A stretch of 64,000 nt of DNA, from NCBI RefSeq assembly GCF_000711195.1, contig NZ_JOMR01000001.1, positions 1,674,001-1,738,000 of the forward strand. Reading direction: 5' to 3'. A program made the position numbers and the translations under genes. The notes beneath the pieces were generated by a model that did no database searches, was not told the origin of the DNA, and saw nothing but the letters and a program-made list of their open reading frames with translations. Shown one piece after another: positions 36,183 through 44,323 of the stretch. Numbering within the stretch: position 1 is the first letter of the stretch; every line of letters starts with the position of its first letter. The stretch comes from Thiomicrospira pelophila DSM 1534 (GTDB lineage Bacteria > Pseudomonadota > Gammaproteobacteria > Thiomicrospirales > Thiomicrospiraceae).

Positions 36183-36714
36183 CCTGCGTGATCGTCTTAA
36201 ACAGGCTTGGCAAAATAAGTGGATTAATAACGCTGTTTGGCTAGTTGGCTTTTTTATCATTTATTTGATGATTCGCCCTTTTATGCAAGGCGATGTGGTG
36301 CGTGACGTGGCCCCCGATTTTCAAACCGCCAACTTAATGGGCGAAAACCTCAGCCTGGCGGATTTTGAAGGCGAAGCCGTGTTGGTGCACTTTTGGGCGA
36401 CCTGGTGTCCGATTTGTGAGTTTTCGCGCGATGGTATTGAGGACTTGGCAAAAGACTACCGCGTACTCAGCATCGCCACCCAATCCGGCAATGACCAGGC
36501 TTTACTGGATTATGCCGAGCAACATAATATGGACCCACGTTTAATTATTAACGACGCCGACGGCTCACTGTTTAAACAATACGGCGCACGCGCGGTGCCC
36601 GCCGACTTTATTATTGATGCGCAAGGCCACATTGCGTTTATTGAAGTTGGCCTGAGTTCGAGCTGGGGCTTGCGCGCCCGATTGTGGTGGGCGAACCGTC
36701 AGGGAGCGTTTTAG
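36175..36714 (+). CDS. Membrane-anchored TlpA-like thioredoxin-fold protein
   Basis: 179 residues: one N-terminal membrane segment (NNAVWLVGFFIIYLMI), then a periplasmic thioredoxin fold with active site WATWCPICEF and cis-Pro region GARAVPADFIID. It is related to protein disulfide oxidoreductases of the TlpA/ScsD type. Start 36175 is chosen since the frame further upstream lies inside yrfG. Coupling to yrfG by overlap suggests co-expression, not a shared pathway. Confidence 0.85.
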   Translation: MSNLRDRLKQAWQNKWINNAVWLVGFFIIYLMIRPFMQGDVVRDVAPDFQTANLMGENLSLADFEGEAVLVHFWATWCPICEFSRDGIEDLAKDYRVLSIATQSGNDQALLDYAEQHNMDPRLIINDADGSLFKQYGARAVPADFIIDAQGHIAFIEVGLSSSWGLRARLWWANRQGAF

Positions 36715-36715
36715 A

Positions 36716-37423
36716 TTGGTCAATCCGTTCCGCCTTAAACGCTCAAACCGCCAAACCCCGTCACCAAAACAGCGTTACGGCGGCGAAATTATTCATGCCG
36801 AACGTGATGAATACGGCTTGATTCAAGTAATCGACACTAAAATTTGTCGCAGTTTGCATTTCGACTCGCCCGTTAAACAAAGCCGTTACTTTTTTCAAGC
36901 GCCGTTAAATTTAGCGTTTGAATACCAACAGGTGCTCGAACAAAAAATCGCTGAGTTCTCCTATAAAAAACCACTCAACAGCTTATTAATGCTAGGCGTC
37001 GGCGGCGGCTCACTGGCGAGTAAATTATTTATCTCCGAACCCAAGCTACAGATGACACTGGTGGATTTACGCCGAAGTGTTATTGACATTGCACACGATT
37101 TTTTTCACCTGCCGTTTCACACCAACATTAAAACCCAAGCGCAAGATGCGGCCGTGTTTATGCAACACAACCGCCAAACCTTCGATGTCATCGTAGTGGA
37201 TGTTTTTAATGAAGATGGCATGCCAAACGAATTTTGCCAACCGGCGTTTTTAAACCAGCTCGTCGAACAAGTGAAAGCACCAGGCCTGGTGCTTTTCAAC
37301 CTGTGGCAAAGCACGCCCGAACCCACCTTAAAAGTCATTCAGTTTTTTGAATCGCTCGGCCCGATCGAACTGTTTCCAATCAACTCAAGCAAAAACTTGA
37401 TCCTACAATATCAAACAAGCTAA
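36716..37423 (+). CDS. Spermidine-synthase-like methyltransferase-fold protein
   Basis: 235 residues starting with TTG; the ribosome site AGGGAG at 36701-36706 (9 bases before the TTG) and the 1-bp gap after the preceding stop favour this start. The core LLMLGVGGGSLASKLF, LVDLRRSVIDIAHDFF and FDVIVVDVFNEDGMP match the spermidine synthase/SpeE-like fold, but the N-terminal domain is short and the putrescine site is not evident. It could be one of the many uncharacterised SpeE-like proteins. A palindrome copy encodes KAPGLVLFN. Confidence 0.78.
   Translation: MVNPFRLKRSNRQTPSPKQRYGGEIIHAERDEYGLIQVIDTKICRSLHFDSPVKQSRYFFQAPLNLAFEYQQVLEQKIAEFSYKKPLNSLLMLGVGGGSLASKLFISEPKLQMTLVDLRRSVIDIAHDFFHLPFHTNIKTQAQDAAVFMQHNRQTFDVIVVDVFNEDGMPNEFCQPAFLNQLVEQVKAPGLVLFNLWQSTPEPTLKVIQFFESLGPIELFPINSSKNLILQYQTS
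37279..37290. repeat. Iterated palindrome ACCAGGCCTGGT, copy 13 (in SpeE-like gene)
   Basis: Flanks extend it to AAGCACCAGGCCTGGTGCTT, a 20-bp perfect palindrome at 37275-37294. In frame it encodes APGLVLF, in a core strand position. Confidence 0.97.
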
Positions 37424-37425
37424 CC

Positions 37426-37437
37426 ACCAGGCCTGGT
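37426..37437. repeat. Iterated palindrome ACCAGGCCTGGT, copy 14
   Basis: Intergenic, starting 3 bp after the stop codon of the SpeE-like gene and 52 bp before the uup start. It is only 147 bp from copy 13. Confidence 0.97.
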
Positions 37438-37489
37438 GCAAACCCTGCTAAAATAGTTCCACATTTTTATTCGAGACCCTTTCGTTATC

Positions 37490-39403
37490 ATGGCTTTATT
37501 ATTCTTACGCGACATCTCTTTAAGCTTTGGCGCCGCGCCCTTGCTCAGCAAAATTCATTTCCAAGTCGAGCCAAACGAGCGCGTTTGTATTGTCGGGCGT
37601 AACGGTGAGGGTAAATCGACCCTGCTCAAAATTATCGAAGGCATTCAGCCGATGGATGAAGGCACGCGCATCGTGCAAGATGGCGTGCATATTGCAAAAC
37701 TGCAGCAGGAAGTGCCGCACGATGTGCAAGGCACAGTATTTGATGTAGTCGCGCAAGGCTTAGGTGATATTGGCGAAGTATTAAAAGCGTATCACCACGC
37801 CGCGCAAGCGCTCGGTCAAGAATTTACGGACGAAGCGATGGATCGTTTACAAAAACTGCAGCAAACCATCGAATCGCAAAATGGTTGGGAAATGAATCAA
37901 CGCGTGGATACGATTTTATCCAAACTGGGTTTGCCGACCGATGATGAATTTTCATCCCTTTCCGGTGGCATGAAAAGACGCGTGTTATTAGCCCAGGCTT
38001 TGGTGCAAGAACCCGATGTGTTATTGCTTGACGAACCCACCAACCATTTGGATATTCCGTCGATTCAATGGTTGGAAGGCTTTTTGAAAAACCTGCGTTG
38101 TGCGCTGATTTTTATTACGCATGACCGTGCCTTTTTGCAGGCATTAGCCACGCGTATTGTTGAAGTGGATCGCGGTCATTTATCCAGTTGGGAGTGCGAT
38201 TACGCCACATTTTTAGAACGCAAACAAGCGCATCTGGAAGCCGAAGCCAAAGCCAATGCCGAGTTTGATAAAAAACTCGCGCAAGAAGAGGTTTGGATTC
38301 GCCAAGGCATCAAAGCGCGCCGTACCCGCAACGAAGGCCGTGTACGCGCATTAGAAAAACTGCGTTTAGAACACCAGGCACGTCGTAGCCAGCAAGGCAC
38401 GGCTAACCTACAAGTCAATCTGGGCGAAAACTCGGGCAAGAAAGTCATCGAGATTAAAGACCTAAGCTTCGCTTGGCCAGATAAAACCATTGTCAAAGAC
38501 TTCTCTTGTGTGATTATGCGCGGCGACAAAGTTGGCTTAATCGGCCCGAACGGCTGTGGTAAATCCACCTTATTAAAACTTTTACTGGGTAAACAACAAC
38601 CTAATCAAGGGTCCGTGGAACTGGGCACCAATTTACAGATTGCCTACTTTGACCAGCATCGCGCCAAACTGGATGAAAACCTTTCCGTCGCAGAAAACGT
38701 GATGGATTCGAGCGATCATGTTGAAATCAACGGTGTGCGCAAACACATTATTGGTTACTTAAGCGACTTCTTGTTTGCGCCGGATCGTGCACGTCAGCCG
38801 GTTAAGTCCTTATCTGGTGGCGAACGTAATCGTTTGTTATTGGCTCAGGTATTTGCCAAACCATCCAATCTATTAATTTTGGATGAGCCCACCAATGATT
38901 TGGATGTCGAAACGCTCGAGTTGTTGGAAGACTTATTAATGAACTACGCTGGCACGGTATTAATTGTGAGCCATGACCGTGCCTTTTTAAATAACGTGGT
39001 CACCAGCTCAATTGTATTTGATGCACCAGGCCTGGTGAACGAATACGTGGGTGGCTACGATGATTGGATTCGCCAGCGCCCGAACCTAGATCAGTCTAAA
39101 TCCAAGTCAGGCGGCAAAGCCCAGACTCCAGCCGAAACCAAACCATCTCAGCCATCGGCCGAAACCAGCAAACCGCCCAAAAAACTCAGCTATAAAGACC
39201 AGCGCGAATACGATGCCCTGCCGGCTAAAATTGAAACGCTTGAATCCGAGTTGGAAGCTTTAGGCGAGCAGATGGCCGATGCCGATTTTTATCAGCAAGA
39301 TGACGCCAAAGTACAAGCCGTGTTGGCCGAACTCAATAAAAAAGAAGCGGAACTGGAGCAGGCATTTGCCGACTGGGAACGTTTAGAAAGCTTATTAAAC
39401 TGA
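37490..39403 (+). CDS. uup: ABC-F family ATPase Uup
   Basis: 637 residues, two ABC domains and no membrane segments. The first Walker A is GRNGEGKSTLL with signature LSGGMKRRVLLAQAL; the second is GPNGCGKSTLL with LSGGERNRLLLAQVF. A charged linker lies between them, and the C-terminal coiled-coil domain (KKLSYKDQREYDALPAKIET) is characteristic of Uup. ABC-F proteins act on the ribosome; Uup also affects branched DNA and transposon excision. A palindrome copy encodes DAPGLVNEY after the second domain. Confidence 0.93.
   Translation: MALLFLRDISLSFGAAPLLSKIHFQVEPNERVCIVGRNGEGKSTLLKIIEGIQPMDEGTRIVQDGVHIAKLQQEVPHDVQGTVFDVVAQGLGDIGEVLKAYHHAAQALGQEFTDEAMDRLQKLQQTIESQNGWEMNQRVDTILSKLGLPTDDEFSSLSGGMKRRVLLAQALVQEPDVLLLDEPTNHLDIPSIQWLEGFLKNLRCALIFITHDRAFLQALATRIVEVDRGHLSSWECDYATFLERKQAHLEAEAKANAEFDKKLAQEEVWIRQGIKARRTRNEGRVRALEKLRLEHQARRSQQGTANLQVNLGENSGKKVIEIKDLSFAWPDKTIVKDFSCVIMRGDKVGLIGPNGCGKSTLLKLLLGKQQPNQGSVELGTNLQIAYFDQHRAKLDENLSVAENVMDSSDHVEINGVRKHIIGYLSDFLFAPDRARQPVKSLSGGERNRLLLAQVFAKPSNLLILDEPTNDLDVETLELLEDLLMNYAGTVLIVSHDRAFLNNVVTSSIVFDAPGLVNEYVGGYDDWIRQRPNLDQSKSKSGGKAQTPAETKPSQPSAETSKPPKKLSYKDQREYDALPAKIETLESELEALGEQMADADFYQQDDAKVQAVLAELNKKEAELEQAFADWERLESLLN
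39025..39036. repeat. Iterated palindrome ACCAGGCCTGGT, copy 15 (in uup)
   Basis: Frame CCA GGC CTG GTG gives APGLVNEYVGGY. The extended form is 16 bp with CA and TG flanks (TGCACCAGGCCTGGTGAA region). Confidence 0.97.
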
Positions 39404-39410
39404 TTTTTAT

Positions 39411-39746
39411 ATGAAGATTGAACTGGATTTAAATACCAAAACAGCAGACAGCGTAAGCTTAAACCAGCAACTTGCTGAGGCTTTACGCGCCCGCTTAAAT
39501 GAGTTGGAAGCTGAACTGATTACCGATTTGTCACATATTAGCCACTTCGCCAATTACACGGGCGACATGCAAATTGATGCGATTGAACATCTAGCTGAAC
39601 AACGCTATTTAATGCATTACAGTTTTGGCTGGCAAATCAACAACGCTTGCGCCGATCAACTCGACGAAGGCCGCATCAGCGAAAAAGTACGTTTTGAGCT
39701 GCACCCACCAGGCCTGGTGGTATTTAAGATTTTGCGTTTTGATTAA
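39411..39746 (+). CDS. Hypothetical 111-residue protein
   Basis: No family recognised. It starts 7 bp after the uup stop and is mainly helical and acidic (NQQLAEALRARLNELEAELI), with no signal peptide or membrane segment. The C-terminus FELHPPGLVVFKILRFD contains a palindrome copy. Its last 23 bp overlap the convergent GGDEF-EAL gene. Codon use resembles the neighbours and the spacing suggests co-transcription with uup, so it is probably a real small protein. Confidence 0.6.
   Translation: MKIELDLNTKTADSVSLNQQLAEALRARLNELEAELITDLSHISHFANYTGDMQIDAIEHLAEQRYLMHYSFGWQINNACADQLDEGRISEKVRFELHPPGLVVFKILRFD
39707..39718. repeat. Iterated palindrome ACCAGGCCTGGT, copy 16 (in hypothetical gene)
   Basis: Extended to CCACCAGGCCTGGTGG. 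It encodes PPGLVVF eight residues before the stop, just beyond the end of the convergent GGDEF-EAL gene, so it also sits at a gene 3' end. Confidence 0.97.
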
Positions 39747-42174
39747 AAAAATCTTCAATTGGCACCGGCCGACCAAACAAATAACCTTGAAACATTCGAC
39801 AACCCATACGGCTTAACATTTGATGTTGCTCTGTCGTTTCGACGCCTTCCGCGATGACATTAAACTCCATACTACCGGCTAATGCAATGACGGCTCGCGC
39901 TATCGCCGCATCGTTACTATCGCCAATAATATCGCGCACAAACGCTTGATCAATTTTGAGCTGATCTATCGGCAGACGTTTTAGATAAGACAAGGACGAA
40001 TAACCGGTGCCAAAATCATCCAGTGAAAAACTAACCCCGAGTTTTTTAAGCGCTTGCATTTTATCAATCACATCTTCCATGTCTTTAACCAACAAGCTTT
40101 CGGTTAATTCTAACTTTAGGCGCCGTGGGTTCGCACCGGTCTGACGGCAAATCGTTTCTACCTGTTCAACCAAATCGCTTTGATGGAACTGACGCGCACT
40201 CACGTTAACCGCAATCACTAGCTTCTCGGTAGATGGTTGGCTTGACCAAGCCACTAACTGCTCACAAGCGGCCTGTAAAACCCAGCGTCCTATCGGCAAA
40301 ATCAACCCATTTTCTTCAGCCAATGGAATAAACACATTCGGCGCAATTAAACCATGCTCTGGGTCAAGCCAGCGTAGCAAAGCTTCTGCGCCAATAATCT
40401 GACCATCGCTATTGATTTGAGGCTGGTAGAACAACACAAAGTGGTTTTTCTGAATGGCTTGGCGCATATTCGTTTCCATCAGTGCTTTAGCGTGTACTAC
40501 TTCTTGCATGGTTTTATCATAAAAACGAACCGTATTACGGCCTTTGGCTTTGGCTTGATACATCGCTAGATCAGCATGTTTAAGCAGCTCTTCCAGAGTT
40601 TCACGATGACCGGAAAACAATTTAACCCCAATGCTGGGAGTGATGTGATAAGTGGTTGAACTTAACTGATAAGGCTGATTTAAAACACGTAACACTTTTT
40701 GAGCGACCTGTTCGGCATGAGTCGCGGCATCATTCCAGTCACTATCCATATCTGGCAACATTAAGACAAATTCATCCCCCCCAAGTCGTGCCACCGTGTC
40801 GCAATCTCTTACGCACTCTCTTAACCTAACGGATACTTGGCGTAGCAGTTCATCACCCGTGTCGTGTCCCAACGTATCGTTTAAGGTTTTAAAGTCGTCC
40901 AAGTCAATAAACATTAACGCACACACGCGCTTGCTACGTTCGGTAACGGCCATTTCTTGTTGTAAGCGATCTTGTAATAAGCGCCGGTTTGGTAGTTGGG
41001 TCAGTGGATCATAAAACGCCAGGTTTTCAATCGCCTCTTCAGCCTGCTTACGTTCAGTCACCTCATAAAATCCGCCCACCATTCGCAAAGGATTGCCATC
41101 TGAGTCGCGCTCAACCACGTCTCCTCGATCCTGCACCCAAACTTCTTTACCTGTGGTCATTTGTATAAACCGGTACTCTAGTCTGTAGTAGCCTTGGAGT
41201 TTAAAACACTCGCCTACCGCAAAATTGACTTTTTCACGATCCTCAGGATGTACGGCATCAAAAAAAACACTAGCCGGGTGCTCCAACAAACCATCTGTAA
41301 GTCCGATCAAATCGGCCCAACTTTGATTATGAATAACCTTGCCCGCTTTAATATCCCAATCCCAAATACCTTCATGGTTAACAGCCATAATTTGGTTTAA
41401 ACGGCTTTCACTCTCTTCTAAGGCTTGATGAGATTCAATAATTTCATTTTCACGATTTACCAAGGTGTCGAGCATCATATTAAAACGTTTGGCTAATTGT
41501 GCGGCTTCGTCAATCCCATCAAGCTTGACCCTTAATGACCGCTTGCCCAACTTAACCTGATCCGCCACCGTTCGAATCGCATACAGCCGACGCGTTAAAT
41601 AACGCGCGGCCATAGTGGCTAACAAAGCCGACAAAACGACAGCCATTAACAAAAACACCGTAGCCGAATATTTAATTTTCTCAAACCGTTTAAGTTCTGC
41701 TGCTTGGGTTAAACCAATTCGCACCCACCCAATATGCTGACCAGCTAACATAATGGGATTGGCTAGATCAATGAAGTCTTGATTCTTCTGGATCACTGTC
41801 AAGACTGGCTGACTAGGCATGTCTAATAAGTATTGGCCACGATAAGAGACATCGTTGTGTGCCAAAATCTGACTGTTAATATCTAGTATGATGGCATGGG
41901 TTAAATCTGGATATTTATCGACCCCATCAATAATATTTTGCAGTCCAGAAAAATCACGCGAGGCAACCCAAACGGCAGTCGAACTCGCCACATTTTGCGC
42001 CAAACCCATGGCGTGTTCGGTTTTAAGTTCCTGCATCAAGCTTCGATGTTCACGCGTGACCTCCCAAATAAATAATGCGAGCAATGCCGTTACCACCAGA
42101 ACCATCCCAACCACAAGTTGACGACGAACACTGCCAAGCAGCCAATACTTTAGTTTTAAAAAAGTCTGTTTCAC
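39724..42174 (-). CDS. Membrane sensor GGDEF-EAL protein (cyclic-di-GMP turnover)
   Basis: 816 residues: membrane segment (LVVGMVLVVTALLALFIWEV), a periplasmic sensor domain (about 40-170), second membrane segment (ATVFLLMAVVLSALLATMAA), HAMP domain, PAS domain with PAC (about 255-375), GGDEF domain and EAL domain. GGDEF is intact (RLGGDEF) with an inhibitory RxxD site (RDCD) five residues upstream. EAL is intact (AEALLRW, DDFGTGYSSL). Both synthesis and breakdown are therefore possible. The gene overlaps the PhnD-like lipoprotein gene upstream by 4 bp, suggesting that ligand binding by that protein is sensed here. Confidence 0.93.
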   Translation of the reverse strand: MKQTFLKLKYWLLGSVRRQLVVGMVLVVTALLALFIWEVTREHRSLMQELKTEHAMGLAQNVASSTAVWVASRDFSGLQNIIDGVDKYPDLTHAIILDINSQILAHNDVSYRGQYLLDMPSQPVLTVIQKNQDFIDLANPIMLAGQHIGWVRIGLTQAAELKRFEKIKYSATVFLLMAVVLSALLATMAARYLTRRLYAIRTVADQVKLGKRSLRVKLDGIDEAAQLAKRFNMMLDTLVNRENEIIESHQALEESESRLNQIMAVNHEGIWDWDIKAGKVIHNQSWADLIGLTDGLLEHPASVFFDAVHPEDREKVNFAVGECFKLQGYYRLEYRFIQMTTGKEVWVQDRGDVVERDSDGNPLRMVGGFYEVTERKQAEEAIENLAFYDPLTQLPNRRLLQDRLQQEMAVTERSKRVCALMFIDLDDFKTLNDTLGHDTGDELLRQVSVRLRECVRDCDTVARLGGDEFVLMLPDMDSDWNDAATHAEQVAQKVLRVLNQPYQLSSTTYHITPSIGVKLFSGHRETLEELLKHADLAMYQAKAKGRNTVRFYDKTMQEVVHAKALMETNMRQAIQKNHFVLFYQPQINSDGQIIGAEALLRWLDPEHGLIAPNVFIPLAEENGLILPIGRWVLQAACEQLVAWSSQPSTEKLVIAVNVSARQFHQSDLVEQVETICRQTGANPRRLKLELTESLLVKDMEDVIDKMQALKKLGVSFSLDDFGTGYSSLSYLKRLPIDQLKIDQAFVRDIIGDSNDAAIARAVIALAGSMEFNVIAEGVETTEQHQMLSRMGCRMFQGYLFGRPVPIEDFFNQNAKS

Positions 42175-43079
42175 GGCTGCCTCACAAGTCGAACATTCTG
42201 TTCAAAACGTTGAATATAGTCTCGCACCAAATCATAACGAGCGTTATCAGCGGCATAAAACTGCTCGGTTTCCATGAGCCCCAAAACACGCTGACCTTGA
42301 TCACTCTTATGCAGGTTTAATAAATGTTTTGTTACCTGTTTGGCCAAATCAAGAGGCACATCCTCTCTCACCATCACCGAATTGTTTAATAAAGGTTCAG
42401 TTTGCCAAATGACTTTAAGCTGGGCGGCCTCTTGTGGATGATCTTTTACAAATGCCCGCCAGGGCGGTGGCCAGGTGGCACCTGCGGCTGCCGAACCAAG
42501 ATAAACATTCATAATGGAAGACTCTTGTGAGCCAACATAACTATTCTGAACATCGTTATTTATATTCAAGCCCGCTTGGTATAAAAAGTATTGCGGCATA
42601 ATAGCCGCCGCTAACGCAGTCGGGGATGGGTAAGCAACGGTTTTACCAATTAAATCTTTTGGAGCTAGAATATTAGCGTCTTTGCGCACGATAAAAATGC
42701 CCTTAAAATCATCCGCATTTCCGGCCATCGCTATCACGTTATAACCTTTTTGCATGGCCACCAAAGTTTGCCATGGATTGGGTAATATAAACGCCGGTTC
42801 ACGCTGTTCAATCTTAGCTTCATAGACTTGATAGTCTCGCGACGCTTCCAGTTCAATGCGAACACCGTCTAGATCCTGATTAATATGATTAATCAAAGGC
42901 TGATAGGCTTCCATAAGTTTTTGAGGGTTATGCAAAGGGTGAACCGCAAAGCGGTAGACGCTAACAGAATTTGATGGAGGGGTTTGGCTGTAGGGAAGTT
43001 TGATATCGGGCGTATTAGATTGTTCACAGCCAGCTAGAATTAACACGCCTAATAGCACTAGCATAAAAAACGATTTCAT
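42171..43079 (-). CDS. PhnD-type phosphate/phosphonate-binding lipoprotein
   Basis: 302 residues from ATG 43079, which is preceded by GAGGG at a spacing of 5 (a GTG at 43091 is in frame but less likely). The lipobox LILAGC marks a lipoprotein. The PBP-like domain shows HPLHNPQKLMEAYQPLINHI, FKGIFIVRKDANILAPKDL and GKTVAYPSPTALAA, typical of PhnD-family binding proteins. There is no ABC transporter next to it; instead it is coupled to the GGDEF-EAL gene. It is therefore more likely a signal-sensing partner than a transporter part. Confidence 0.85.
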   Translation of the reverse strand: MKSFFMLVLLGVLILAGCEQSNTPDIKLPYSQTPPSNSVSVYRFAVHPLHNPQKLMEAYQPLINHINQDLDGVRIELEASRDYQVYEAKIEQREPAFILPNPWQTLVAMQKGYNVIAMAGNADDFKGIFIVRKDANILAPKDLIGKTVAYPSPTALAAAIMPQYFLYQAGLNINNDVQNSYVGSQESSIMNVYLGSAAAGATWPPPWRAFVKDHPQEAAQLKVIWQTEPLLNNSVMVREDVPLDLAKQVTKHLLNLHKSDQGQRVLGLMETEQFYAADNARYDLVRDYIQRFEQNVRLVRQP

Positions 43080-43238
43080 AGGCACCCTCACTCATTGCAT
43101 TTTAAGCAATAACAACTGCTGCAGTATTCCAAGCAGAATAAGCTCAAAAAAAAAACTATTTCAATAAATAGTATAAAGAAGATCCCATACAAATACTGCA
43201 GAAATTAGCCGTCGGATGCCTAAAAAACACTTAGTGAA

Positions 43239-43508
43239 CTAATCTTGCTGGCTTTTCCAGTTTTGACCGGGGCTTAATATAAGCTCACGTCCTTCAAACT
43301 CAAGCTTGACCTGGCGATAATCCATATCCAACACTTTGACGCCATCTTTCTCACTTTGGCGGGTTAAAAACTGACCGTTTATGCTTACTCGCATTTGACC
43401 GTCAGTGCCCATTACGACAGAACCGACCTCAATCTCTTTAGGTTCAGATGCATAAACATTGACCCAACCCAAACTCAGCATTAATACCAAAATTCCTAAT
43501 CGCTTCAT
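43239..43508 (-). CDS. Small secreted protein of unknown function
   Basis: 89 residues with a signal peptide (LGILVLMLSLGWVNVYASEP) and a short beta-rich domain. The end KLEFEGRELILSPGQNWK resembles the C-terminal motif of secretion or pilus accessory proteins such as GspB/MshK, but the match is too short to be sure. Ribosome site GAGGG precedes the ATG. It is a lone gene between fxsA and the PhnD-like gene. Confidence 0.65.
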   Translation of the reverse strand: MKRLGILVLMLSLGWVNVYASEPKEIEVGSVVMGTDGQMRVSINGQFLTRQSEKDGVKVLDMDYRQVKLEFEGRELILSPGQNWKSQQD

Positions 43509-43545
43509 ATCCCGCCCTCTTTTCTAAAACTGAACTTAATTTGAC

Positions 43546-44064
43546 CTAGCGCGCCGAACGGTCGTCTTGATCGGTTTTTTTATCGTCTGAATCCACTACT
43601 TCACCTTCAATTACATCGGCATCACGTGTTGATTGGTAGTGACGCACGCGTGTCGGCTCAACGTCTTTTACTGTCCATTCGGTTTGTACATAACTAAAAC
43701 CTTGCGGGTCACGGGCGCGTTTGGCCAGCCAACGTTTGGCCAGCGCGACTCTAACAGGGGGTAGCAGAAACATAAAACCTAAGAAATCCGTCACTAGGCC
43801 TGGTAGTAATAACATTGCACCACCAATGAAGATCATCATGCCTTCAATCACTTGTTGCTCTGGCGCTTCGCCCTTCGCCACGGCTATTTGAGCTTGTTGC
43901 ACCACTTGCAGACCTTGATATTTCATTAACAAGCCACCTATCAAGGCGGTGAGAATCGTCAATAAAATTGTCGGCAAGGCGCCAATTTCTGAGCCCACTT
44001 CGATTAATACATACAGCTCCAACAAGGGCACGACAATAAAAACAATAAAAAATACTTTAAACAT
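43546..44064 (-). CDS. fxsA: FxsA-family membrane protein
   Basis: 172 residues from ATG 44064 (MFKVFFIVFIVVPLLELYVL); ATG 44082 is an alternative but lacks a ribosome site. Membrane segments lie at the N-terminus, near IGALPTILLTILTALIGGLL and at MMIFIGGAMLLLPGLVTDFL. FxsA is a cytoplasmic-membrane protein linked to exclusion of phage T7 F-plasmid effects in E. coli; its housekeeping role is unclear. A degenerate palindrome (CTAGGCCTGG, 43795-43804) encodes the family-conserved LPGLVTD. Confidence 0.9.
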   Translation of the reverse strand: MFKVFFIVFIVVPLLELYVLIEVGSEIGALPTILLTILTALIGGLLMKYQGLQVVQQAQIAVAKGEAPEQQVIEGMMIFIGGAMLLLPGLVTDFLGFMFLLPPVRVALAKRWLAKRARDPQGFSYVQTEWTVKDVEPTRVRHYQSTRDADVIEGEVVDSDDKKTDQDDRSAR

Positions 44065-44323
44065 AATTTCCGCTCTAACCATAAATGAACTGTTTTTATG
44101 ACATCATCGGCTTCGTTTTTCAAGAGGAACTCGAATATTTACCGTCTAATTATCTTGTTTGGGTTTTGCACAAACCCTCCACACTTTAAAAGCTTACCCC
44201 TGTCTATAATGGAGTCTGCTAGAATTAGCAACCAAATTGGTACTAAGATATTAAGGCTCCTTGTTTAGCCTTCTTTGACCGCCCCTTTAGTGGGTTTGTG
44301 ATTCAATACGATTGGAAATTATT

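Noticed and set aside
36175-37423. A polyamine operon built from the SpeE-like and thioredoxin-like genes
   Set aside because: No speA/speC/speD genes are near, the SpeE-like protein is short, and the gene order gives only co-transcription, not function.
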